Translations under genes and position numbers: made by a program
Shown: one piece after another, positions 59,901 through 64,000 of the stretch
Numbering within the stretch: position 1 is the stretch's first letter
Layout: each line of letters begins with the position of its first letter
Source: Strongylocentrotus purpuratus
Lineage: Eukaryota > Echinodermata > Echinoidea > Camarodonta > Strongylocentrotidae
Assembly (NCBI RefSeq): GCF_000002235.5
Contig: NW_022145596.1
Coordinates: forward strand, 941,852-1,005,851
Length of the DNA stretch: 64,000 nucleotides
Direction: 5' to 3'
Notes under the pieces: generated by a model
The model's database searches: none
The model's input: only the letters and a program-made list of their open reading frames with translations
Told to the model about the DNA's origin: nothing

Positions 59901-61800
59901 ATTACTTGATTTAAGAAAAAAAAAAAAGATTCAGAGTTTTATATTCAGAATAAACAAAACTCTTCTTCTAATTATAAATGGCAATAAAAAGGTGTTGGCA
60001 ATCATTGGTTACTTATTTGTCACATTTCATATCATTCATAACATTATTTGGTTTTAATACAAATCAGTACAAAAAGTTCTAAACATTGAAAAGATAAGGG
60101 AAACCTTTCTGCAGTTTGTTCAAATGCACAAAATAATTTGAAATGGATTAATTTTCCACTTTTTGCACCAAATGCAAAGATTTTTGTTTTTGTTTGTTGT
60201 TGTTGCGGCAGGATGAGGAACTTGATCATGTATTCAACACTTGGGTTATCAATATCAAACCATATTATCATGATTCATATATTCAAATAAATAACTTCCT
60301 CATACAAAGTTGTCTTTAGCTGCTGGTGCTGTGGATCATCATTTTCATAAAAACAGACTTCATACCCTACATAGTACAGTACAAGTAGGTTAAACTAAAG
60401 GCTCATCAACAAATACTATGATAAGATCATAATAGATGTTTCCTGTTACGTGCGACTGATCTACATTAAATGGGTAATGGGTAAATTCTTTAGAAAAAAC
60501 TAATCTAGCCTGTACAAAATAGGATCATTGAGTTATCTAGTGCTATTAACAGCTGAATTCCAATACTAAAAGTGAATCATCAATAGTTTTTGTTTGTTTT
60601 CCAGCTAATAGAAAATTAGTAAAATTACTGCATTTACAGTGTACTTCTCTTCTTTCCCTTATTTATATGTAAAAGCGTTTATATTATTTCGTCCCGTGAA
60701 GATTAAGGTCAATTATCATAATGCCAGCCTGCAAATAATTCTGAAATGTGATTACTCTAGTACTCAACAAACCATCTAGGTTTGAATTGCGTAATGCACA
60801 CAAGCATGGGAGACCCAAATTAGCCAAAAATTTGATAGCAAAATTTCACTCAAATCGTATCGCAATGTAAAAGAGAATGTTGTTTAAGACACACTTCTGA
60901 AAAGATTCCCCCAAATATTGATAAAACATTACATAATTTGGGTTTTCTGTTGTACGCAGAAAACCTAAATTTTGTATTTGACTTCAAACACATTTGTTTT
61001 GAAAATCCTTGCAGAAATGCGTCTTAAAAACACCCTCTTCTATTCCCTATATTAAAAGCGATACAATTTAAGTGAAATTATGCCATCAAATTTTGGGGCT
61101 CCCAACACTTTAGAGGGGCTTTAACAGATCCTTCTAACCCTAATACATGCAATAGGACGGCTTGTATCAGACAGCATGGCTTGCATATTTCTACTTGACC
61201 TAGAATTAAGATCTTTCCTCTAAAAGGATTAATCAATTAGCGAGTGTGGACCTATCCCCTATTCCTGAAGTAATTAAGTCAAATCTAATTAGCAGGCACT
61301 TATAACTTGGCTCTATAAGCAAAGTAAACACAAATTTCAAACCATTCCCCAGTCATGCATATTTCACAATTAGTATTGGTATTATGGAAGGACTGTTTTA
61401 CTCTGGAGCTTTATAAAATAATATTTTGGTGATTTAGGGCCCAGCACTAGCAAATAGAAATAGGCATAATGCTATATACAGGGTGTACATGCACTCTGGT
61501 CATGCAAAATTATACAGGACATTTTATCTTTAAACAGAATACTAATTCAAATCCCAATAATACCCTTTTAATTTTAATCTATGGTCAATAATAGTATGGA
61601 AGGCATAGAAGACACTTGCTTGCAATCATTTGCATGGCTAATACTCTTTTTTTTAAAAAGTTTCACAGATTGATCCAAATTGATAAAATTTCCCATACAT
61701 TGTTTATGTCTGGACGTGCACCTGGCATCCTACTGATTAGCTGCAGTTCTTCCAAAGTTTGAGGAGGGAGCTCATTTTGTACATTGATCTGTTTAGTCAT
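23538..61800 (-). CDS. INPP4A: Inositol polyphosphate 4-phosphatase (INPP4A-like), 23 exons, 1053 residues
   Basis: This Mg2+-independent CX5R phosphatase removes the 4-phosphate from PI(3,4)P2 to give PI(3)P, damping PI3K signalling and acting on endosomes. Exons on the - strand: 61800-61722, 58342-58190, 55816-55574, 54807-54572, 53013-52882, 51585-51502, 50229-50027, 49465-49408, 47298-47190, 46031-45924, 44009-43898, 42989-42827, 40009-39827, 38893-38735, 33480-33295, 32323-32255, 31832-31709, 31195-31078, 29263-29123, 28535-28438, 25318-25206, 24327-24173, 23673-23538. They sum to 3162 nt, and every junction keeps frame. Domains: PH-like about 27-130, C2 about 159-300, helical middle about 390-740, catalytic part 740-1053 with CKSAKDR (Cys970-Arg976), C-terminal [10 protein letters not shown]. 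The vertebrate enzymes start at C2. Vertebrates have paralogues A and B; this is likely the single pre-duplication gene. Exon 1 is tentative. Confidence 0.93.
24173..24327 (-). CDS. INPP4A: INPP4 exon 22: catalytic CX5R motif
   Basis: Acceptor ATTTGTAG|, donor CGCAG|GTTTGT. Encodes [19 protein letters not shown], with the nucleophilic Cys and the Arg of CKSAKDR intact, then [13 protein letters not shown]. All catalytic residues expected for the family are present. Confidence 0.98.
25206..25318 (-). CDS. INPP4A: INPP4 exon 21
   Basis: Acceptor TTGTCCAG|, donor AGACAG|GTAAAA. Encodes [20 protein letters not shown] and VEILHISRQ, matching the ARKNKNVDILWQAAEICRR region before the active site. 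Confidence 0.95.
25584..28190 (-). mobile_element. 5'-truncated non-LTR retrotransposon (CR1/Jockey group) in INPP4 intron 20
   Basis: The open frame runs on the - strand from about 28184 to the stop at 25923 without interruption. It starts inside the endonuclease domain (DITDHFPIF) and continues into a reverse transcriptase with [55 protein letters not shown] and the catalytic YADD (26756-26745), followed by the C-terminal domain. The 3' end is a short AATTG-type tandem tail at 25585-25604, typical of CR1/L2-like elements. The intact frame points to a recent insertion. It lies in the same orientation as INPP4. The clade assignment is tentative. Confidence 0.9.
28438..28535 (-). CDS. INPP4A: INPP4 exon 20
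   Basis: Acceptor TTTCACAG|, donor TGAAG|GTTGGT (unusual +3 T). Encodes [18 protein letters not shown] and [14 protein letters not shown]. The following intron holds the LINE insertion. Confidence 0.95.
29123..29263 (-). CDS. INPP4A: INPP4 exon 19
   Basis: Acceptor CATTTCAG|, donor GAATT|GTGAGT. Encodes [20 protein letters not shown] and [15 protein letters not shown], matching VLFNVGINEQQTLAERFGD. Confidence 0.97.
29441..29738. mobile_element. MITE with GGGGGTGTTTCACAAA termini, about 300 bp
   Basis: Terminal inverted repeats of about 37 bp: GGGGGTGTTTCACAAA, then CCTAAGT and ACTTAA on the left, mirrored by TTAAGTCCAACTTAGG and TTTGTGAAACACCCCC on the right. It shares only the outer 16 bases with the MITEs at 16516 and 22778, so it is a different subfamily. 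It lies in an INPP4 intron. Confidence 0.82.
29902..30517. mobile_element. Foldback element with a nested GC-rich insertion
   Basis: Outer arms are 29902-29981 and about 30431-30517: CACTATGAACATGACGGACA on the left, mirrored by TGTCCGTCATGTTCATAGTG on the right, with matching internal sequence. The inner arms around 30326-30432 share GGAACACCCCTTCACTGC / GCAGTGAAGGGATGTTCC and GTGTAGAACAGGTG / CACCTGTTCTACAC. The left arm is split by a separate insertion (29982-30325). The open frames here are incidental. Confidence 0.8.
29982..30325. mobile_element. GC-rich nested element with GCTATGGTCACA termini
   Basis: About 340 bp bounded by GCTATGGTCACA and TGTGACCATAGC, strongly GC-rich in an AT-rich neighbourhood. 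It contains iterated CCGGGCAGC/GCCGCTCGG words and local hairpins, such as GAGCAGCGACCGA with TCGGTCGCTGCT and GTGCCCGGGCGG with CCGCCCAGGCAC. No coding capacity is recognised. Its position inside the foldback's left arm shows it inserted later. Confidence 0.7.
31078..31195 (-). CDS. INPP4A: INPP4 exon 18
   Basis: Acceptor TTGCTAG|, donor AGCAG|GTATCT. Encodes [20 protein letters not shown] and FKLIPSK, matching MLEDMSLGIMDLRNVTFKV. Two bases carried out. Confidence 0.96.
31709..31832 (-). CDS. INPP4A: INPP4 exon 17
   Basis: Acceptor TTTCCATCAG|, donor ATATG|GTAAGA. Encodes [16 protein letters not shown] and [18 protein letters not shown], almost identical to the [14 protein letters not shown] block of the family. 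Confidence 0.97.
32255..32323 (-). CDS. INPP4A: INPP4 exon 16
   Basis: Acceptor CTGTTTCAG|, donor CAAGTG|GTATGT; 23 codons. Encodes [20 protein letters not shown], matching the YRRDVVF motif of INPP4A. Confidence 0.93.
33040..33262. mobile_element. Two SINE pieces in opposite orientation
   Basis: 33040-33199 (+) has GGAATTCCTTGAATGCTGTG, GAGCCGGGGTAATATTGG, GAGCGCTTTGAGCACC and a CTATATAAATATCCAATATT tail. 33200-33262 (-) contains AATGGGTACCCGGTGAGAAG and TCCTTGAACGCCAGAGCACC on the minus strand, the same family's body. The pair ends about 30 bp from the donor of INPP4 exon 15. Confidence 0.6.
33295..33480 (-). CDS. INPP4A: INPP4 exon 15
   Basis: Acceptor ACTCTATAG|, donor TTACAG|GTATTA; 62 codons, phase 0. 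Encodes [20 protein letters not shown] and [17 protein letters not shown], helical. Decayed copies of its 5' half lie just upstream in the intron (33600-33745). Confidence 0.93.
33600..33745 (-). pseudogene. Two decayed partial copies of INPP4 exon 15
   Basis: Copy A (about 33604-33681) shares CTACTT, TGTAGCA, TTCACC-like and ATCTTCTTACACATA words in the same order as exon 15. Copy B (about 33689-33745) shares GCAG.CTCAGG.AACA.CTC, AACTACTT and TGTA.CAT. Both are direct-orientation copies of the first part of the exon, located in the intron just before it. Frames are broken and splice signals are not kept. Confidence 0.6.
33840..34113 (-). repeat. 95-bp array derived from exon 14, distal part
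   Basis: Roughly three units of the same repeat as 38130-38770. They are more diverged at the far end (CATCCATAAAGGGACACC instead of CACCCATGATGGGACACC). The array was split by the P-like transposon at 34114-38121. Confidence 0.9.
36540..36815 (-). pseudogene. Possible degenerate transposase segment after THAP
   Basis: In a second frame: [20 protein letters not shown] (coiled-coil-like). In a third: [19 protein letters not shown], then after a stop [18 protein letters not shown]. The last resembles the segment of P-type transposases before the catalytic core. The frame changes imply decay. The match is by eye only. Confidence 0.35.
36802..37026 (-). pseudogene. P-element transposase exon with THAP C-terminal half
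   Basis: Acceptor TTGTAATGCAG|, then [20 protein letters not shown] and TVFPFD. The AVPTVF box closes THAP domains. The middle of the THAP domain (Trp and CxxH region) was not found between this exon and the one at 37904, so an exon is missing or unrecognised. The frame then runs without known motifs to a stop at 36802. Confidence 0.65.
37904..38037 (-). pseudogene. P-element transposase exon with N-terminal THAP half
   Basis: The frame reads [18 protein letters not shown] then NCIIFHK and stops at a good donor (CACAA|GTAAGT). Cys-x4-Cys followed by SNRRKKG and FHK is the start of a THAP zinc finger. No in-frame ATG is present; TTG stands where the initiator would be expected, so the start may be mutated. 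Known from the family: THAP domains bind transposon ends. Confidence 0.7.
38130..38770 (-). repeat. 95-bp tandem array anchored on INPP4 exon 14
   Basis: Seven nearly identical 95-bp units, with anchors at 38168, 38263, 38358, 38453, 38548, 38643 and 38738. The last is the real exon end. Each unit comprises 36 bp of exon 14, the splice donor GTGAGT and 53 further intron bases (59 intron bases in all). Continuity with 33840-34113 gives about ten units in total. Confidence 0.95.
38735..38893 (-). CDS. INPP4A: INPP4 exon 14
   Basis: Acceptor TGTTTACAG|, donor TCATGG|GTGAGT; 53 codons, phase 0. Ser/Pro-rich start, then [16 protein letters not shown] and [10 protein letters not shown]. The last 36 bases plus the donor and 59 bp of intron form the unit of the adjoining 95-bp array. 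Confidence 0.9.
39050..39645 (+). mobile_element. 3' fragment of a CR1/L2-type LINE
   Basis: A frame from 39058 encodes the C-terminal region of a non-LTR polymerase ([42 protein letters not shown]) with a frameshift near 39360-39400. It is followed by TTGAGCGCTTAATTAGAATA, CGCTATATAAATCTCAGG and an AT-rich tail. It is 5' truncated and antisense to INPP4. Confidence 0.85.
39827..40009 (-). CDS. INPP4A: INPP4 exon 13: His/Ser-rich linker
   Basis: Acceptor GATCTCGCAG|, donor TCATCA|GTAAGT; 61 codons, phase 0. Starts [19 protein letters not shown], then the basic low-complexity [11 protein letters not shown] and a Ser/Asn-rich tail. This corresponds to the variable, probably disordered, central region. 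Confidence 0.9.
41338..41727. mobile_element. Possible TTAA-type MITE
   Basis: Starts CTTTAAAGGGATCC and ends GATGCCTTTAAATA, with weak inverted similarity further in. No second copy is seen in this window, so the call is tentative. Confidence 0.35.
42827..42989 (-). CDS. INPP4A: INPP4 exon 12
   Basis: Acceptor CTGCCGGCAG| (this 10-mer is its own reverse complement), donor GAACAG|GTAATA. Encodes a helical segment [18 protein letters not shown] and [17 protein letters not shown]. Phase 0 at the end. Confidence 0.9.
43037..43262. mobile_element. MITE-like element upstream of INPP4 exon 12
   Basis: Imperfect termini AATACTGCAAACGAGGAAAT and, on the right, ATAACAGCGTTAACAGTATT. The interior is rich in TTTCGC/GCGAAA words and more CpG-rich than its surroundings. 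Internal open frames are not conserved. Confidence 0.5.
43898..44009 (-). CDS. INPP4A: INPP4 exon 11
   Basis: Acceptor CTCTATACAG|, donor AGACT|GTGAGT. Encodes [18 protein letters not shown] and [16 protein letters not shown], matching [25 protein letters not shown]. Leaves two bases (CT). Confidence 0.95.
44392..45472. mobile_element. Non-autonomous element with GTCTCGCCTGC termini and two internal tandem arrays
   Basis: Termini are GTCTCGCCTGC (44392-44402) and GCAGGCGAGAC (45462-45472). Inside, a unit of about 150 bp (TTCTGTGTAGAAGTTTAG, AACCAAATCAAAATCGGTC) is repeated three times over 44560-44960. A unit of about 225 bp (TGACCTTTGACCTT, TTCTACTCACATGATTGGGG, ACTTAACCTTAGGTTAAGTT) is repeated twice over 45012-45435. 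It has no coding capacity and lies in the intron between INPP4 exons 11 and 10. Confidence 0.7.
45924..46031 (-). CDS. INPP4A: INPP4 exon 10
   Basis: Acceptor TTTTTGCAG|, donor AAAAG|GTATGT. Encodes [20 protein letters not shown], nearly identical to the [14 protein letters not shown] block of vertebrate INPP4A. One base in from exon 9 and one base out. Confidence 0.96.
46032..47189. other. INPP4 intron 9, nothing recognised
   Basis: No repeat family or coding frame identified apart from G/C-rich runs near 46694-46760. Confidence 0.5.
47190..47298 (-). CDS. INPP4A: INPP4 exon 9
   Basis: Acceptor CCCTCTACAG|, donor AAAAGG|GTAAAC. Encodes [20 protein letters not shown] and [17 protein letters not shown], a helix matching the ELSPCWESL...YQTIILTYQENL region. 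The acceptor abuts a CT-rich array of more than 600 bp. Confidence 0.92.
47299..47942. repeat. GA-rich (CT-rich on the gene strand) array with about 200-bp superunits
   Basis: GA microsatellites (47320-47400, 47888-47921) flank about three copies of a 175-215-bp unit containing GTGCCAGAAA(C/T)A, GAGACAGAGAGAAGGAGAGG and AAGGGAGAGAT. An (AAT)n block sits at 47797-47832. The 261-codon open frame on the - strand is repeat translation except for its last 42 codons, which cover exon 9. Confidence 0.88.
48058..48370 (-). mobile_element. Old LINE 3' end
   Basis: On the - strand it ends GGAAATGGAAATAAACG followed by AAATG repeats (+ strand CATTTCATTTCATTT at 48063). It includes a GGGGGCTGCAATCTACAAGC segment. 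It resembles the 3' UTR of a CR1-like element. The 5' limit is unclear. Confidence 0.5.
48862..49262 (+). mobile_element. TTAA-type MITE, AAAGACCAGT family, copy 1
   Basis: 401 bp with TTAA at both ends and inverted termini TTAAAGGTAAAGACCAGT / ACTGGTCTATACCTTTAA. Internal blocks AAGTATTGGTGTGTACTGCA and GATAAGAAATTTGGCCCAG are shared with 51081-51474 (inverted) and 62560-62930. It sits in the intron between exons 9 and 8. Confidence 0.85.
49408..49465 (-). CDS. INPP4A: INPP4 exon 8
   Basis: 58 bp. Acceptor TTTTGCAG|, donor GCCTTG|GTGAGT. Encodes [19 protein letters not shown], the acidic helix that follows the MAES block. Ends in phase 0. Confidence 0.88.
50027..50229 (-). CDS. INPP4A: INPP4 exon 7
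   Basis: Acceptor CACTGCAG|, donor ATGTT|GTAAGG. A Pro/Thr/Ser-rich start is followed by [20 protein letters not shown] and [13 protein letters not shown], matching the MYRFPTTDG...EQMAESVLSLHVPR block of INPP4A. Leaves two bases. Confidence 0.93.
50600..50955. repeat. Three-copy tandem repeat, 118-124 bp, in INPP4 intron 6
   Basis: Units share AAACCTATTAAAATACCATC, GCATTGTCACACACTCAAAA and AATGAATGAATTACAA. The middle unit lacks a few bases (TGATTAT). It is not related to a neighbouring exon. Confidence 0.93.
51081..51474 (-). mobile_element. TTAA-type MITE, AAAGACCAGT family, copy 2
   Basis: 394 bp, inverted relative to 48862-49262. Termini TTAAAGAGAAGGTTGAGTTC and GAACTCAACCTTATCTTTAA. 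It lies 28 bp from the donor of INPP4 exon 6. Confidence 0.82.
51502..51585 (-). CDS. INPP4A: INPP4 exon 6
   Basis: Acceptor AATTGCTGCAG|, donor ATTGGA|GTAAGT; 28 codons, phase 0. Encodes [20 protein letters not shown], a variable segment after C2. Frame and splice sites support it; its sequence is not strongly conserved. Confidence 0.82.
51600..51940. repeat. Two-copy direct repeat (about 140 bp) upstream of INPP4 exon 6
   Basis: AATAAAGAGTTCAAAA, AAGAAGTTGACAAAAAGATT and TCTTTACTTTGATAGATCTT recur about 200 bp apart with few differences. The first copy begins 15-20 bp from the exon 6 acceptor. Confidence 0.88.
52549..52950 (-). repeat. 106-bp tandem array of the 3' part of INPP4 exon 5 plus splice donor
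   Basis: Four units with exact 106-bp spacing. Each has 69 bp identical or nearly identical to the end of exon 5 (52882-52950 is the real exon; copies at 52776-52844, 52670-52738 and 52564-52632), then GTAGGT and 31 further intron bases. The two proximal copies match the exon exactly over the 69 bp. The distal one has three substitutions, all synonymous in the exon frame. Confidence 0.95.
52882..53013 (-). CDS. INPP4A: INPP4 exon 5: C2 domain, C-terminal part
   Basis: Acceptor CCCACCAG|CATTGTGC, donor TGGGAG|GTAGGT; 44 codons, phase 0 at both ends. [15 protein letters not shown] aligns without gaps to the vertebrate region before KDLL. The last 69 bases (23 codons) are the source of the tandem array at 52549-52950. 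The acceptor is preceded by a long expanded pyrimidine tract. Confidence 0.92.
53021..53100 (-). repeat. Expanded pyrimidine tract at the exon 5 acceptor
   Basis: About 75 bases of AGG/GAG/AAG on the + strand, giving CTC/CTT repeats on the transcribed strand that end at the CCCACCAG acceptor of exon 5. Confidence 0.85.
54572..54807 (-). CDS. INPP4A: INPP4 exon 4: C2 domain, main part
   Basis: Acceptor TTCCTGTGCAG|, donor CAGTCG|GTAAGT. Encodes [36 protein letters not shown] and [15 protein letters not shown]. This aligns with the vertebrate INPP4 C2 domain (QTEIIEGTNNPIF and VYDVKDRS regions). Ends in phase 0. Confidence 0.95.
55574..55816 (-). CDS. INPP4A: INPP4 exon 3: end of PH domain and linker
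   Basis: Acceptor TTTGTGCAG|, donor ATAT|GTAAGT. It encodes the PH C-terminal helix ([19 protein letters not shown]), then [20 protein letters not shown] and a Gly/Asp/Asn linker. The final T is completed by CC of exon 4 (Ser). Confidence 0.9.
56430..56671. mobile_element. MITE with TAGGCCTAAAAA termini
   Basis: About 242 bp. The left end AAGGCCTAAAAAGAAAAAGA, then TGTTGTATCGCCCTTTGC is mirrored by GCAAGTAAAGGGCAATACAA, then CATTTTTTTTTTAGGCCTA on the right. Single copy in the window, located in the intron between INPP4 exons 3 and 2. Confidence 0.75.
56672..57789. other. INPP4 intron 2, nothing recognised
   Basis: AT-rich sequence with no coding frame or repeat recognised. Confidence 0.5.
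57790..58144. mobile_element. TTAA-type palindromic MITE, copy 1
   Basis: About 355 bp from TTAAAGCCC.TTGAAAGTGTTGGGAGCC to GGGGCTTTAAA, forming one long inverted repeat. Inner arms include TTTGATGGCAAAATG / AATTTTGCCATCAAA and TGTCCTAAATG. It lies 46 bp from the donor of INPP4 exon 2. The related copy is at 60805-61124. Confidence 0.8.
58190..58342 (-). CDS. INPP4A: INPP4 exon 2: first half of a PH-like domain
   Basis: Acceptor TTCTCACAG|ATTAC, donor TCTAG|GTGGGT. It encodes [19 protein letters not shown] and [12 protein letters not shown]. This is the strand 2 to strand 5 pattern of PH domains similar to those of sesquipedalian and PLEKHJ1 proteins. Starts with two bases, ends with one. 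Confidence 0.88.
   Translation of the reverse strand: MTVKDGADYEVIFFSSSRIVTSSRSLKGSSYLSSALSKRNMPRSNHMPSL
58343..60804. other. INPP4 intron 1, mostly unrecognised
   Basis: Runs of C at 58540-58551 and of A at 59916-59929. A possible decayed LINE 3' end lies around 59740-59920 (see rejected list). No exon was recognised other than the putative exon 1 at 61722. Confidence 0.45.
60805..61124. mobile_element. TTAA-type palindromic MITE, copy 2
   Basis: Shares AATTTGATAGCAAAATTTCA, ATATTGATAAAA and GACTTCAAACACATTTGTTT with 57790-58144, and the right end GGGGCTCCCAACACTTTAGA then GGGGCTTTAA. The left end is degraded. Confidence 0.78.
61722..61800 (-). CDS. INPP4A: INPP4 exon 1 (putative start exon)
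   Basis: ATG at 61800-61798 opens [20 protein letters not shown] and ends at CCAG|GTGCACG, leaving one base (G) that exactly fits the phase required by exon 2 (Asp codon). The donor is weak (GTGCAC). The open frame, start codon and phase support it, but no homology can be checked here, so another first exon is possible. Confidence 0.5.
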
Positions 61801-62218
61801 GAAAGAGAAGTCTAATGTCTGTGACTGATAAGATTAATTATTAGACAAATACTTGAACGATGTCTAATTCCTCATAAGAGCTCATAATTATATGTCTAAC
61901 TGATGAGATAACAAACTTCTCATAAAAATGGACCTCAGTTTGTGAAGACCAGATTTAGGTACATGTAGGCTGTTAAGTTGTAGCTCTACATAAGCTGCAC
62001 ATGTATTCTGTTAGCAAAAACTATTTTTCTCACTTTCCAGTGTTTTGTTGCAAGTTGCTATTTGCTAAACAACTGCCCATAAATACAACGAGAAGCCCAA
62101 ATAAAAACAAAACACCTGCAGAAGCTTCACCAATATTTTAAGTGTAAATTATGCTCGTTCTTAAAACATTGGTGAATCATTTTGATTTTTCGTCACACAA
62201 CTCTAGCAGCTTCCGTGT
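61801..62218. other. Flank 5' of the putative INPP4 start
   Basis: It would hold the promoter or 5' UTR if exon 1 is correct. No TATA box or other signal could be called with confidence. Confidence 0.35.
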
Positions 62219-62285
62219 GAGCTGCAACAAGTGGCGCATGCGCACAACTCACCCCCCCCCCCCCCCCCCCCCCCGCAAAAAAAAA
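62219..62285. repeat. Poly-C run followed by poly-A
   Basis: About 22 C after GCGCATGCGCACAACTCA, then GCAAAAAAAAAG. Confidence 0.93.
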
Positions 62286-62559
62286 GTAGTGTAAATGGCC
62301 GTAAAATTATTTTAAAAAAAACACAATGCTTTTTCAAAATGGTTTGAGGGCTGTGTAAATGGGCCATTATGCATATTTTTTTAATAAACATTATTAGTTT
62401 GCATTTTTATTGTTGACCAGTGTATAATTCATGGCTACAGGCCAGATTCTACCCTCTCAAAGAAAAGCAAAAAAAAAAAACCTAAAAGAACAAGGGAGAA
62501 TCTGATTCACAATTGAACAATGGATTTTTCTGCAAAAATACGAAGTTGTGAATACCAGC

Positions 62560-62930
62560 TTAAAGATAAAGACCAGTTATGGTCATGTGATTGCATTGTG
62601 AAAGAAACGTTGTGGAATCGATCAGAACAGGTTGATGATCTAGCATATAAGTATTGGTGTGTACTGCAAGGTTCTGGAATCATCAAAATGATAAGAAATT
62701 TGGCCCAGTCTTGGTAAAGTTACAGGCACTGTACACAGAAAGATGTATATGGGACTACGCGACACGTGCACGATATCTATCAGGTCCTAATAGATATAAT
62801 AATTTACCAAATATATCAATTAGTAGGCGGTTTGTCAGCAAAATTTGTATCATAACGTAACAGTTAAAACATATTCTTTCACATGATTGGTAATACATGT
62901 AAGAGCTTCCATTTCATTTTTTGAAACAAG
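62560..62930 (+). mobile_element. TTAA-type MITE, AAAGACCAGT family, copy 3 (right end lost)
   Basis: Matches 48862-49262 from TTAAAGATAAAGACCAGT through TTCCATTTC and TTTTTGAAAC. The final 35-40 bp, with the right inverted terminus, is missing, and the palindrome at 62938 begins there. Confidence 0.8.
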
Positions 62931-62937
62931 CACAATA

Positions 62938-63206
62938 AAATACAGTAGGCTTGCGGGTGCACCATGTGAGAGAGAGGGAGGATTGAGGAGTCCTGAAAAG
63001 GGCTCTCGGTAATCTTTCTTGAGGGTTTGTAGTCCTGAAAAGGACTGTTGGTATAGTCTTGAAAAAGACTGTTGGTTCAAGACTATAACAACAGTCCTTT
63101 TCAGGACTACAAACCCTCAAGAAAGATTACAGAGAGTCCTTTTCAGGACTCCTCAATCCTCCCTCTCTCTCTCACAAGGTGCACCTGCAAGCCTACTGTA
63201 TATCTA
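62938..63206. repeat. Long near-perfect palindrome, about 125-bp arms
   Basis: The left arm from ATACAGTAGGCTTGCGGGTG through GGATTGAGGAGTCCTGAAAA to TATAGTCTTGAAAAAGACTG is mirrored to 63206 with few mismatches and a very short centre near 63073-63080. Each arm itself contains three small hairpins of the form AGTCCTGAAAAGGACT. Probably a foldback mobile element. Confidence 0.9.
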
Positions 63207-64000
63207 CATCACCATGCAAGCCGATACTTACAAGCAGCATCTAAGTACAATGAATTCTGTTAAAAGCAAACAACTGCATGTACACAGCTTTCAAAGCATG
63301 AACATAAAATTAATGTGTACCTAACCATTGTACCTATGCAGGTATTTAAAATAACGATGAGAAAAACCATAGCCTGCTGGGGGCCGTTTCTCGAAACCAA
63401 CTCCACGACAGTCATATCTTTGTCCCCGACCTACGGAGATGTCATGAAGCGGATAAACCGTTTCACAAAGCCATGACAGACATGATATCGATATATCGCG
63501 ATACCAGCAGCTCAAGAACATAGTCTTTGTCACGATCCATTTGATTTATCAAGAATAACCCAAAACAAGTTTTGGGGCTAAAATTGTTCAAAAAGAAATA
63601 TATACATATAAATTCTCCTAAAATATATAATAAATAGTGTCATTATCATATTTACATCATCAAACGATTTGCATATTTCTGTAAAGATTCTTAAATTGAA
63701 GAAAAACCGGTGAGTGTTTTTTTTCGACAGTCGAATCAAAAGTTAGTTGAAGGATACCGTAATGTGATAGTTTATCAATACATACTTTTTTGTTTATTGT
63801 GACGAGGAATTTTAGGCAAAATGTCTTTTCTCAGCCAGTTTTTATTCTAGAGTCTCATAAATATTCGTTATATAATTGATTTGATATTGAAAATATAATT
63901 TGGAAGAAGTAATTAGAGAGGGAATAATAATGCACATAGGCCCCAAAGGTATGACGGTATCCTAAGAAAAGACTATGGATCGACTATGGAAAACGGTGTG
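63207..64000. other. Right edge, nothing firmly recognised
   Basis: GGGGGCCGTTTCTCGAAACC at 63380 and CCGTTTCACAAAGCC at 63459 are reminiscent of the GTTTCACAAA MITE termini but do not define an element. No coding frame was seen. Confidence 0.4.

Noticed and set aside
59740..59920. Possible decayed LINE 3' coding end on the - strand ([20 protein letters not shown])
   Set aside because: Short, with no other LINE motifs or recognisable tail; similarity judged by eye only.
63380..63475. GTTTCACAAA-like motifs at the right edge
   Set aside because: Termini do not form a clear inverted pair, so no MITE was called.

Overview
The window looks like nuclear DNA from a marine invertebrate deuterostome, most likely an echinoderm such as a sea urchin. 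This rests on AT-rich sequence, short exons with GT/AG splice sites in long introns, and many tRNA-derived SINEs, CR1-type LINE tails, palindromic MITEs and microsatellites. No bacterial, organellar or viral gene organisation is visible. The species call is inference.

Two protein-coding genes converge. On the + strand, 9738-12488 holds the last two visible exons of a CNGA-type cyclic-nucleotide-gated channel (S1 to the stop codon). Its N-terminal exons were not found. On the - strand, 61800 down to 23538 holds a complete-looking 23-exon gene for inositol polyphosphate 4-phosphatase (INPP4A-like). All splice phases agree and give 1053 residues: PH domain, C2 domain, helical middle and CX5R phosphatase motif. 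Exon 1 is the least certain part. The INPP4 product would remove the 4-phosphate of PI(3,4)P2 at endosomal or plasma membranes. The channel would pass cations in response to cGMP or cAMP. Nothing suggests the two genes act together; they are neighbours in convergent orientation.

Layout: 1-9737, microsatellites, one TTAA-type MITE and one SINE, no supported exon; 9738-12488, channel exons; 12752-23095, non-coding sequence with MITEs, SINE pieces and tandem repeats; 23096-61800, the INPP4 gene with introns full of insertions (a 2.6 kb CR1/Jockey-type LINE, a 4 kb P-superfamily transposon with THAP exons and 8-bp target duplications, several TTAA-flanked MITEs, a GC-rich element nested in a foldback); 61801-64000, 5' flank with a 260-bp palindrome.

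The most unusual pattern is in INPP4. Four exons (5, 14, 15 and 23) have adjacent tandem copies of part of their own sequence. The clearest is a 56-bp minisatellite made entirely of the last 56 coding bases including the stop codon, with eight extra copies downstream of the real stop. Two other arrays repeat an exon end together with its splice donor.
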